In this document: one piece after another, positions 7,504 through 14,200 of the stretch
Numbering within the stretch: the first letter of the stretch is position 1
Layout: each line of letters opens with the position of its first letter
Assembly (NCBI GenBank): GCA_009778255.1
Contig: WRKD01000186.1
Coordinates: 1 to 15,137 of the forward strand
Source: Bacillota bacterium
Lineage (GTDB): Bacteria > Bacillota > Dehalobacteriia > UBA4068
DNA: 15,137 nt
Direction: 5' to 3'
Notes under the pieces: generated by a model
Databases searched by the model: none
What the model was told of the DNA's origin: nothing
What the model saw: the letters and a program-made list of their open reading frames with translations, nothing else
Program-made: the position numbers and the translations under genes

Positions 7504-8367
7504 TTATTCCGCTATTCGCTCTGGCTCGGGCAGTATAGGTCCATCTATAGTGATGGTTTTTATAACAATATCTTCCAACGGGCGATCTCTATTATCGGTT
7601 GGGCTTTGGGCAATTTGGTCAACAACTTCCAAACCGCTGATAACTTTGCCAAAAGCAGCATAACTGCCGTCGAGAAAACGTGAGTCCTGATGTACGATGA
7701 AAAACTGCGATCCTGCCGAGTCATAAGCCGGATCTCCTTGGCGCGCCATGGAAATAATGCCTCGTGTATGATGCAAAGGGTTAGTAACGCCATTTTTGGT
7801 GAATTCACCTTTAATAGTATAGCCGGGGCCGCCAATACCAAGCCCGGTAGGGTCGCCGCCTTGAATCATAAAGGTTTCTATAACCCGATGAAAAATCAGC
7901 CCGTCATAATAGCCTTCGCGTGCCAGATACACAAAATTAAACACCGATTGTGGGGCAATTTGAGGATATAGCTCAAGTTCTATGCTCCCACCGTTTTCCA
8001 TAATAATGGTTGCTTTAATAGTTTCTGGCAGCATCTCTTCTTCCATATTTTCTACCTCCGCATCTGTTTCATTTTTAATATCTTCGCTATCAGTTGCTAT
8101 TTGCGTATCTTTAGCATCCGTTTCTTCTATGTTGCTTTCCGGTAGTTCTTCTTTTTGCGGTTCTTCATCTTGTATATCTTCTTTTTCGCTCTTTTCAGTT
8201 GTGTCTATAAGCGCGTTTTCAGATACATTTTCAGAATAATTGGCAGTATTCCCTACATCTGGTACTGCAGGTGGCGAAAGGGGCTGGCTAGGTTCAGTGC
8301 AGCCAGCTATGATTACTATAGCGGCTAATAATACAATAGCGGTTAAAACACGAATAAATATTTTCAA
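7504..8367 (-). CDS. Lipoprotein cyclophilin-type peptidyl-prolyl cis-trans isomerase
   Basis: The enzyme catalyses cis-trans isomerisation of prolyl bonds, probably helping proteins fold outside the membrane. The 287-aa protein has a lipoprotein signal with lipobox IAGC and lipidated C23. A low-complexity acidic linker covers about residues 45-115 (rich in E, D, T, S). The cyclophilin domain runs from about 117 to 276, with FHRVIETFMIQGGDPTG at 159-175, ISMAR at 205-209 and SQFFI at 220-224, which include the catalytic R161 and Q169. The Trp found in human CypA near the end of the pocket is replaced (FLDGSY), as in many bacterial members. The start is TTG at 8365-8367, with AGGAGG 8 bases upstream. 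It leads the downstream operon from its own candidate promoter. Confidence 0.94.
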   Translation of the reverse strand: MKIFIRVLTAIVLLAAIVIIAGCTEPSQPLSPPAVPDVGNTANYSENVSENALIDTTEKSEKEDIQDEEPQKEELPESNIEETDAKDTQIATDSEDIKNETDAEVENMEEEMLPETIKATIIMENGGSIELELYPQIAPQSVFNFVYLAREGYYDGLIFHRVIETFMIQGGDPTGLGIGGPGYTIKGEFTKNGVTNPLHHTRGIISMARQGDPAYDSAGSQFFIVHQDSRFLDGSYAAFGKVISGLEVVDQIAQSPTDNRDRPLEDIVIKTITIDGPILPEPERIAE

Positions 8368-8407
8368 TGATCTTACCTCCTTTTTATTTTTTGAAGATTA
8401 TGTGACT

Positions 8408-8436
8408 AAGATACTTCGCTATGACCAGAATGACAA
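8408..8436 (-). promoter_or_regulatory. Candidate sigma-A promoter for the cyclophilin-to-rpoN operon
   Basis: Read on the minus strand, TTGTCA (8431-8436) and TATCTT (8408-8413) are separated by exactly 17 bases. The -35 matches the consensus at 5 of 6 positions and the -10 at 4 of 6. It lies about 40 bases before the cyclophilin start, in the only gap longer than 40 bp in the left gene string. The same bases resemble a dispersed bacterial repeat, so the match may be coincidental. Confidence 0.4.
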
Positions 8437-8510
8437 TCAGAGTATTCGTCAAGGCGCGGATTATTGACCATTTTAGTTTAACGTTTTTTGCGGCTTAAGT
8501 AAAGAGTTAT

Positions 8511-9824
8511 TTACGGAATCCCTTCACTAAATAAAGCCTTGAATAGCCCGCTTGCATTACTTGCGGTAACTGTAATAGGAGTTTGCAGTGTATTTTGTAG
8601 TTCTTCTACTGTTGTATCGTCTAAAAAAAGGTTGCTTTCATGCTTAAGCATGCAATTAGGAATGATATAGCGCTCGAAGGATGCACGCGGTAAACTGTCG
8701 GCCAAACAAGAACCGGTTAAAAGGCCGCTCACAGTAACGCTGCTTCCGAAGAAGTTATTTTTTACCGGCAGCAAAGTTATTGCGCCATTGCTTAAATTCT
8801 CTATCTCTTGCCAAAAAGGCTTTAACGCCGCTGCTCCGGCTAGCCCTGTTACTACCGCTGTTTTGGCGTTAGCTCGTAATAGTGGCCTACCTCGATTTCG
8901 CCGTATATTCTGACGCCATTCTTTAGCCAATAAGGCAGCCATGCCAATGCCGTTTTCCAGCTGAGCGAATTCCTCATATTGCTGAGCCGGCGGAAAAGGC
9001 CAAGATGCCCGAATATAGAATTCATCCGCCGCAAAAACCAGCCTGCTGCCATAAACCCTGTGGAATTCTTTTTGCCATACAGATAACTCTTTTAGTAGAA
9101 TAGTAGCTTCTTCTTTCGTACCCAGGCGAAGGTCTGCTCTTTTTTGAAAATGTGTTAATCCTAAGGGAACTATGCCAATACTGGATACCCCCGGAAAAAG
9201 TAAGGCTAAATCCCGTATGGTTTGAGTTAGTATTGCTCCGTCATTTAAACCGGGTATCAGCACTATCTGCGTATGCAACTGAACGCCGTTCTCTATCAAA
9301 GTCCTAAGTAGGGGCAATATGGGTGCAGGTTTGTTTAAGCCCAGTAAATGCCCGCGTATTACTTCGTCGGTGGCGTGAACAGATATATAAAGTGGGGAAA
9401 TCCTCATCTCTTTGATGCGCAATAAGTCACTTTTAGTAAGGTTAGCGGCTGTGATAAAGTTGCCTTCCAAAAAAGACATACGATAATCATCATCTTTGAT
9501 CAACAAGCTGCTGCGCGGAGCAGGCTGTAATTGATCGACGAAACAAAAAATACAGTTATTTTTGCAGCGGCGTATGCCATCGAATATTTCTTCTGTAAAA
9601 GAAAGGCCTAAATCTTCGTAAGTTTCTTTTATAAGTGTCTGCTCATGCTCTTGACCGTTTGTATGTTTTAAACGCAGAGTCAGTTTTGATTCCGCCATAG
9701 CAAAATAATAATCTATCATATCCATTAGCTGCAATCCATTTATAGCTAGAAGAATATCTCCCGTCTGCAGGCCTGCTGCCGCAGCAAGGCTACCTGCTTC
9801 AACGGTTTTAATGACTCCGCCCAT
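8511..9824 (-). CDS. DUF512 family protein: PDZ domain plus radical-SAM-like Fe-S domain
   Basis: The family is conserved in Clostridia and cyanobacteria and has no established reaction. The 437-aa protein begins with a PDZ-like domain at 1-55 (VEAGSLAAAAGLQTGDILLAING). It then shows the radical-SAM-type cluster motif CKNNCIFC, with C87, C91 and C94 in CxxxCxxC spacing, expected to hold a [4Fe-4S] cluster. Downstream motifs typical of the family include DDYRMSFLEGNF, ISPLYISVHAT and NDG; the DUF512 C-terminal domain ends the protein. ATG at 9822-9824 was chosen because GGAGG lies 4 bases upstream; a TTG 18 bases further out has no ribosome binding site. It lies 36 bp after the carboxypeptidase gene. 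Family assignment is sure; function is unknown. Confidence 0.93.
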   Translation of the reverse strand: MGGVIKTVEAGSLAAAAGLQTGDILLAINGLQLMDMIDYYFAMAESKLTLRLKHTNGQEHEQTLIKETYEDLGLSFTEEIFDGIRRCKNNCIFCFVDQLQPAPRSSLLIKDDDYRMSFLEGNFITAANLTKSDLLRIKEMRISPLYISVHATDEVIRGHLLGLNKPAPILPLLRTLIENGVQLHTQIVLIPGLNDGAILTQTIRDLALLFPGVSSIGIVPLGLTHFQKRADLRLGTKEEATILLKELSVWQKEFHRVYGSRLVFAADEFYIRASWPFPPAQQYEEFAQLENGIGMAALLAKEWRQNIRRNRGRPLLRANAKTAVVTGLAGAAALKPFWQEIENLSNGAITLLPVKNNFFGSSVTVSGLLTGSCLADSLPRASFERYIIPNCMLKHESNLFLDDTTVEELQNTLQTPITVTASNASGLFKALFSEGIP

Positions 9825-9860
9825 AAAACCTCCGTATGTCAAAATGAAGCTTACTAATTA

Positions 9861-11012
9861 TTAATGGAGCAGTACTTGTATAATCTGCATAAATGCTTGG
9901 CGTATCATTTCGCGCAGGGTAAAGCTTTCCATATTACCAGAGGGGAAGAGTTCCACATGGTGGCTATTGCCCAACCCGTCGTCAAACACAGCTTCGCCCA
10001 GAGGTATTTGACTATTTATTGGTGTAATTAGGAATTCCGGCAGCTTTAGTTCCGGCTGCGGCAGTTTGTTTTCTTCTTTGGGCATAAGTATGCGTACATT
10101 ACTGCCAAAAATAGCGTTAATACTATTAGCGCGGCCGTTTATGACCGGCAGCCTAGCCGCCACATCGCCAAAAGCCACTACTTGACGCAATTCATAGTTT
10201 TCAAAACCGTAATCCAATAGCCGGGCCATTTGACCATAGGTATCTTCACTATTCAACACCACGCCGATTAGCCGCAAACCGTTTCTGGTGGCCGAGCCCA
10301 CCAGGCAGTTGCCTGCTTTAGAGGTATAACCGGTTTTCACACCATCTGCGCCTTTATATAGCTGAAGCAAGCGGTTATGGCTTACAACTTCAATACTTTC
10401 TTCATTTCCTACCCAAGGTATAGAGTGGCTGGAGGCGCAAATAAGCGTATTGAACATGGGCAGCTGCATAGCCGCTCGCGTAATATAAGCCATATCATAA
10501 GCAGAGGAGAGATGCTCCTCATGATGCAGACCATGAGGATTAATCCATTTGCTATCAGTAAGCCCTAATTCAACACAGCGTAAATCCATCATCTGGGCGA
10601 AAGCGCTTTCGCTGCCCGCAACTGCCAATGCTAATGCTTGACCGGCGTCGTTAGCAGAGCGAAGCATTAGGGCATATAGTAAATCTTCTATGGTATGTGT
10701 TTCCCCTGCTTCCAAGCCAATGCCGGATTCTCCCACATTAACAAAATTTTCCGGCAAGGTAAATGTTTGAGTTAAATCGTCAAACTGCTCTAAGGTAACC
10801 AATGCCGTTAAAATTTTAGTTAAGCTGGCGGGAGGTAAACGGCTATGAGAGTTTTTTTCCCATAGCAAGCGCCCGCTGTCTGCGTCTATCAAAATAGACG
10901 CGGCGGCTTCAATATCTAAAGCTAAAGCTTTAGACGGCGTAGCGCTTAGAAATAGTAGGATTATACTCAGTATTGTTGCCGAAATTAAGCGTTTCAATTT
11001 ATCACCAGCCAT
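9861..11012 (-). CDS. dacF: D-alanyl-D-alanine carboxypeptidase (PBP5/DacF type, peptidase S11)
   Basis: The enzyme removes the terminal D-Ala from peptidoglycan pentapeptides outside the membrane, limiting cross-linking. The 383-aa protein has a signal peptide (about 1-31, cleavage near SKALA). All three active-site motifs of penicillin-binding proteins are present: SLTK at 63-66 with nucleophile S63, SAN at 119-121, and KTG at 226-228. The C-terminal domain follows, with an amphipathic tail (REMIRQAFMQIIQVLL) that probably anchors the protein to the membrane. The start is uncertain: ATG at 11010-11012 has no clear ribosome binding site, and an internal TTG at 10995-10997, which would read MKRLISATIL, follows GGTGAT. 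The gene is divergent from the CarD gene. The dacF symbol rests on similarity of type, since several paralogues exist. Confidence 0.93.
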   Translation of the reverse strand: MAGDKLKRLISATILSIILLFLSATPSKALALDIEAAASILIDADSGRLLWEKNSHSRLPPASLTKILTALVTLEQFDDLTQTFTLPENFVNVGESGIGLEAGETHTIEDLLYALMLRSANDAGQALALAVAGSESAFAQMMDLRCVELGLTDSKWINPHGLHHEEHLSSAYDMAYITRAAMQLPMFNTLICASSHSIPWVGNEESIEVVSHNRLLQLYKGADGVKTGYTSKAGNCLVGSATRNGLRLIGVVLNSEDTYGQMARLLDYGFENYELRQVVAFGDVAARLPVINGRANSINAIFGSNVRILMPKEENKLPQPELKLPEFLITPINSQIPLGEAVFDDGLGNSHHVELFPSGNMESFTLREMIRQAFMQIIQVLLH

Positions 11013-11255
11013 TTGTAAAATAAACTATTAATAATTTACGTTCTCTTAAGAGATAATCCTGCCAATGCTTAATTAAAATTTATTAATATTAATAGACATG
11101 TTAAGAGCATAAATAAAACAGGAATGATTAAATGAAAAATGCATTTAAAATTCATAAATTATAAGATTTCCACGGTTTCCATTTGACAAAACGGTCCCTT
11201 TTTTGTTATTATAATAGTATAATTATAGTAAGAGAAATGATTAGGGGCTGGCCAC
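11013..11255. promoter_or_regulatory. Divergent control region between the carboxypeptidase and CarD genes
   Basis: This AT-rich 243-bp stretch must hold promoters for both arms. It contains two perfect 12-bp palindromes, TCTCTTAAGAGA at 11042-11053 and ATTAATATTAAT at 11082-11093. Towards the carboxypeptidase (minus strand), TTAACA (11096-11101) and TAAATT (11074-11079) with a 16-base spacer are a weak promoter candidate. The plus-strand promoter is listed separately. No coding sequence is apparent. Confidence 0.5.
11183..11212 (+). promoter_or_regulatory. Candidate sigma-A promoter of the carD operon
   Basis: TTGACA at 11183-11188 is a perfect -35 hexamer. TATTAT at 11207-11212 is a 5-of-6 match to the -10, with an 18-base spacer. 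A perfect TATAAT at 11210-11215 is also present but would need a 21-base spacer. Transcription would start near 11219, leaving a leader of about 37 bases to the CarD ATG. Confidence 0.65.
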
Positions 11256-11738
11256 ATGTTTTTTGTTGGAGAAAAAGTAGTTTACCCTGTGCATGGAGCT
11301 GGCATAATCGAATGCATAGAGCAGCAGGAGGTGTTGGGAACATATCGCAGCTATTATGTTTTACGTCTTTATGTGGGCGATATGCGAGTATTGGTTCCGG
11401 TAGACGGAGTAGAACGGGTGGGCATGCGCCGCATCTGCAATGCAGACAAACTCAATGAAGTGCGCTTAATACTAAATGAGGCACCTTCTCCGTGGGAGGA
11501 TAACTGGAACCGCCGTTATCGTTTAAATATGGATAAAATTAAAAGCGGCGATATCTGCCAATTGGCCGAGGTGGTGCGTAATTTGATGCGCCGAGATTTA
11601 GTAAAGGGGCTTTCTACCGGTGAAAAAAAAATGTTAGATAATGCGCGAAAAATACTTATGAGCGAGGCTACCTTGGCTGCCGGTGATGAGCCAAAAAGGG
11701 TGGAAGAACAACTTTTCGCCGGTTTGTTTGAAGTATAA
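11256..11738 (+). CDS. CarD/CdnL-family transcriptional regulator (RNA polymerase-binding)
   Basis: CarD/CdnL proteins bind the RNA polymerase beta subunit and stabilise open promoter complexes; Bacillus has a related protein, YdeB. The 160-aa protein has the Tudor-like RNA polymerase-interaction domain at about 1-62 (VGEKVVYPVHGAGIIECIE, then YYVLRLYVGDMRVLVPVD). A helical C-terminal domain follows and includes the family motif WEDNWNRRYRLNMDKIKSGD, with W80 and W84, one of which would be the Trp that wedges into promoter DNA in the mycobacterial homologue. The start is ATG at 11256 with AGGGG 8 bases upstream, a fairly weak site. It is the first gene of a plus-strand operon and lies 19 bp before the PIN/TRAM gene. 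The link with isoprenoid genes is a common Clostridia arrangement, probably not functional coupling. Confidence 0.94.
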   Translation: MFFVGEKVVYPVHGAGIIECIEQQEVLGTYRSYYVLRLYVGDMRVLVPVDGVERVGMRRICNADKLNEVRLILNEAPSPWEDNWNRRYRLNMDKIKSGDICQLAEVVRNLMRRDLVKGLSTGEKKMLDNARKILMSEATLAAGDEPKRVEEQLFAGLFEV

Positions 11739-11757
11739 GATTTATGGAGGTGAAAAT

Positions 11758-12888
11758 GTGCTGAAAAGGATTGTTTACGGCGGAGTTGTATTATTATTTG
11801 CCGTTATTGGTGTGTTGCTGGTTATTACTTTATTACGCCCTTGGATACAAGCTGTTTTTCCCCAAGGATATGTGCCAGCCGCTATTACTGCCGGTATTGT
11901 ATTGGCCATTATTGGCGCACTGATAGCGCCTATATTGGTACGCGGATTAGAAAAAAGTACAGAAAAGCTGGTAGCGCATCTTTCCAATATGTCTACAACA
12001 GATATTATTGGTTGTGTTTTTGGGCTAATTGCGGGGTTGATAATTGCCAGCCTTATTGGTTCCGCCGTGACTCGTGTTGCTGTTATTGGCCCATATCTGG
12101 CTATTATTTGTATTATCTTTTTAGGTTATATAGGCTTAATGGTGGGGTATCGTAAAAGTTTAGATATCTCACAATTATTCAACCGCGAAAAAGGAGAAAA
12201 GCCAGAAAAAGATAAAAAAGAGCGGATAAGAGATAGAGGCCGTAGCGCTATACCACCAAAAATTCTAGATACCAGCGTTATCATTGACGGGCGTATTGCC
12301 GATATTTATCATACCGGTTTTTTAGAGGGAGACTTAGTAATAGCCGGCTTTGTGCTGGAAGAATTGCGTCATATTGCCGATAGCGGAGATAGTTTAAAAC
12401 GTAACCGGGGGCGTGGAGGTTTAGATGTTTTAAATCGTTTGCGTGGAGAATTTGCCGATCGTATCGTGATAACGGAAAAGAATTATCCCCAGCTTTCCGA
12501 AGTAGATACCAAGCTTTTAAAGTTAGCGCAAGACTTAAAGGGCGTGGTTTTAACCAATGATTTTAACTTGAATAAAGTTGCACAGTTGCAAGGGGTGAAA
12601 GTACTTAATATAAATGAACTCTCAAATGCCGTTAAGCCTATAGTATTGCCAGGCGAGGAAATGGTTGTTCATATTATTAAAGATGGCAAAGAAGTCGGCC
12701 AGGGCGTCGCTTATTTAGATGACGGAACAATGATTGTTGTTGAAAATGGTAAACGTTATATGGGGCGCCGCATACATTCCGTGGTAACCAGTATTTTACA
12801 AACAGCAGCAGGGCGCATGGTATTTGTTCGCCCCAAGTATGGTAAAGACGGCGAAGTTATGGAAATACAGGGGGATAAAGATTTTTGA
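11758..12888 (+). CDS. Membrane PIN/TRAM domain protein (YacL type)
   Basis: This is a predicted membrane-bound nuclease of unknown substrate. The 376-aa protein has four predicted membrane segments (about 8-29, 40-61, 83-104 and 107-130), a charged linker (141-162), a PIN nuclease domain (about 168-285) and a C-terminal TRAM domain (about 294-355), which generally binds RNA. The PIN acidic residues are visible as ILDTSVIIDGRI (D171), VLEELRHIADS (E201/E202), DTKLL (D250) and LTNDFN (D268), so the active site looks intact. The start is GTG at 11758-11760 with GGAGG 7 bases upstream. It sits between carD and ispD, and its stop codon TGA shares bases with the ispD TTG start. The B. subtilis relative is YacL, also next to ispD and ispF. 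Confidence 0.94.
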   Translation: MLKRIVYGGVVLLFAVIGVLLVITLLRPWIQAVFPQGYVPAAITAGIVLAIIGALIAPILVRGLEKSTEKLVAHLSNMSTTDIIGCVFGLIAGLIIASLIGSAVTRVAVIGPYLAIICIIFLGYIGLMVGYRKSLDISQLFNREKGEKPEKDKKERIRDRGRSAIPPKILDTSVIIDGRIADIYHTGFLEGDLVIAGFVLEELRHIADSGDSLKRNRGRGGLDVLNRLRGEFADRIVITEKNYPQLSEVDTKLLKLAQDLKGVVLTNDFNLNKVAQLQGVKVLNINELSNAVKPIVLPGEEMVVHIIKDGKEVGQGVAYLDDGTMIVVENGKRYMGRRIHSVVTSILQTAAGRMVFVRPKYGKDGEVMEIQGDKDF

Positions 12889-13577
12889 GTTTGACAGCAA
12901 TTATATTAGCAGCCGGCGAGAGTAGTCGTGTTGGTATTAAAAAGAGTAAAGCATTGCTTCCTTTGGCCGGTCAACCGGTTTTAGCCCATGTACTTGAAAT
13001 GTGGAAAAACATAGCTACAGAAATGGTGGTGGCGGTACGCCCACAAGATAGGCGGGCCGCTACTGTTGTCTTAGCGCCTTATGGGGCTGCAGCGCGACTT
13101 GTAGAAGGCGGAGAGTATCGCGCAGAATCGACGGCTTTAGTTCTTAGTTCATTAAATATAGAAAATTCTTCGCAACTAATAGCCATACATGACGCTGCCC
13201 GGCCATTAACAGCAGAAAATGATATAAGGCGAGTTATCGAAGCAGCAAAGCGTGAGGGCGCGGCTATTCTGGCCGCGCCCCTAAATGACACTATACGCTA
13301 TCATGTGGAAGGTAAATGCGGTGTAGTAATACCACGTTCAGATTTACTGGCCGCACAAACACCGCAGGTTTTTCGCGCCGACTGGCTTTTTTCCGCCTAT
13401 GCTGCGGCGAATGAGGCAAAGCTTAAAGATGCTACCGACGATGCAACTTTAGTAATCGAAGCCGGTTATTCCTGTTCTTTTGTGTGGGCGGAATCTGCGA
13501 ACTTAAAACTAACGTATCGGGAAGATTTTTTGCTGGCGGAAGAAATAATAAACAAAAGGTTGGCGCTTCACACTTAG
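12885..13577 (+). CDS. ispD: 2-C-methyl-D-erythritol 4-phosphate cytidylyltransferase
   Basis: IspD joins CTP to methylerythritol 4-phosphate, the third step of the MEP route to isoprenoids. The 230-aa protein has the nucleotide-binding N-terminus IILAAGESSRVG at 6-17, with R15 and the likely catalytic lysine K22 in KSKALLPL. Further motifs are GGEYRAES at 75-82, AIHDAARPL at 100-108 with D103, QTPQVFR at 158-164, DATDDATLV at 182-190, and NLKLTYREDFLLAE, where K208 matches the E. coli active-site lysine. The usual GGxER reads GGEYR, a mild departure. The start is TTG at 12885, overlapping the upstream stop by 4 bases, with GGGGG 10 bases upstream; a TTG at 12891 is possible. The last codons lie inside a heptamer repeat, so the C-terminus ALHT may be a recent addition. 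Confidence 0.95.
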   Translation: MSLTAIILAAGESSRVGIKKSKALLPLAGQPVLAHVLEMWKNIATEMVVAVRPQDRRAATVVLAPYGAAARLVEGGEYRAESTALVLSSLNIENSSQLIAIHDAARPLTAENDIRRVIEAAKREGAAILAAPLNDTIRYHVEGKCGVVIPRSDLLAAQTPQVFRADWLFSAYAAANEAKLKDATDDATLVIEAGYSCSFVWAESANLKLTYREDFLLAEEIINKRLALHT

Positions 13578-13611
13578 CGCTTGACGCTTGACGCTTGACA
13601 CTTGACACTGG
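13564..13611 (+). repeat. Heptamer tandem repeat, CGCTTGA type, at the end of ispD
   Basis: Seven consecutive 7-base units read CGCTTCA, CACTTAG, CGCTTGA, CGCTTGA, CGCTTGA, CACTTGA and a partial CACTGG. Three units are identical and the rest differ at one to three bases. The first two units encode the end of ispD including its TAG stop; the others lie in the ispD-ispF gap. A 7-base period is not a codon multiple, so changes in copy number within the coding part would alter the reading frame. Confidence 0.9.
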
Positions 13612-13694
13612 TGTGGGCTGCCCATTTTTGCCGAGAAAAAACACATCATTGAGATATGGTAAAATTGATTGCTCTTCTACTTGAGGTCTTTATT

Positions 13695-14162
13695 ATGCGC
13701 ATAGGAATCGGCTATGATGTTCATCGCTTGATAAAAGGGCGCCCCTTAGTTTTAGGTGGCGTGCTTATACCATACGAACTTGGCCTATTGGGCCATAGCG
13801 ATGCCGATGTACTGTGCCATGCCATAGCCGATGCGCTTTTAGGTGCGGCGGCTTTGGGGGATATCGGCCGGCTTTTCCCCAACACGGATGCAAAACTGGC
13901 TGGTGTATCCAGCTTATTATTACTCTCCCGGGTAGAAAAGATGCTACGTGAACAAGGCCGGCGTATTATTAATATCGATAGTGTTATCATTGCCGAAAAG
14001 CCCATTTTAGCGCCATATGTAGATGAAATGCGCTATCAAGTAGCAGCGGCTTTAGGGCTGACAACGGCGGCTTTAGGTATAAAACCGACCACAACAGAAG
14101 GGCTGGGTTTTTGTGGTGAGAGTTTAGGTATGGCTAGTCAGGCAGTTGCGTTAATAGAATAG
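13695..14162 (+). CDS. ispF: 2-C-methyl-D-erythritol 2,4-cyclodiphosphate synthase
   Basis: IspF cyclises CDP-methylerythritol 2-phosphate with release of CMP, the fifth step of the MEP pathway, as a homotrimer with zinc at each subunit interface. The 155-aa protein is full length. The zinc ligands are D8 and H10 in GYDVH and H42 in HAIADALLGAAALGDIG. LGHSDADV at 32-39 and FPNTD at 61-65 are typical, as is KPTTTEGLGF at 130-139. The closing loop that usually reads GRGEGIA is GESLGMA at 141-147, so the common Arg is replaced by Glu. ATG at 13695 was chosen because GAGGT lies 7 bases upstream and homologues begin at MRIGIGYDVH; the extra 13 codons upstream are not family-like. It follows ispD after 117 bp of repeat-bearing DNA. 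Confidence 0.96.
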   Translation: MRIGIGYDVHRLIKGRPLVLGGVLIPYELGLLGHSDADVLCHAIADALLGAAALGDIGRLFPNTDAKLAGVSSLLLLSRVEKMLREQGRRIINIDSVIIAEKPILAPYVDEMRYQVAAALGLTTAALGIKPTTTEGLGFCGESLGMASQAVALIE

Positions 14163-14200
14163 GGCATAGTTTTATGACTAATTGAAAAGCTGGGTGGGGA

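Noticed and set aside
13564..13611. CRISPR array
   Set aside because: The units are 7 bases and contiguous, with no spacers.
13612..13627. Terminator-like hairpin TGGGCTGCCCA followed by TTTTT between ispD and ispF
   Set aside because: The usable stem is only 4 bp with a 3-base loop, too weak to call a terminator, and ispF would need a new promoter that is not evident.
13656..13694. Upstream ATG giving a 13-residue longer IspF
   Set aside because: The extra residues are not family-like, the ATG has no ribosome binding site, and a good one precedes the ATG at 13695.
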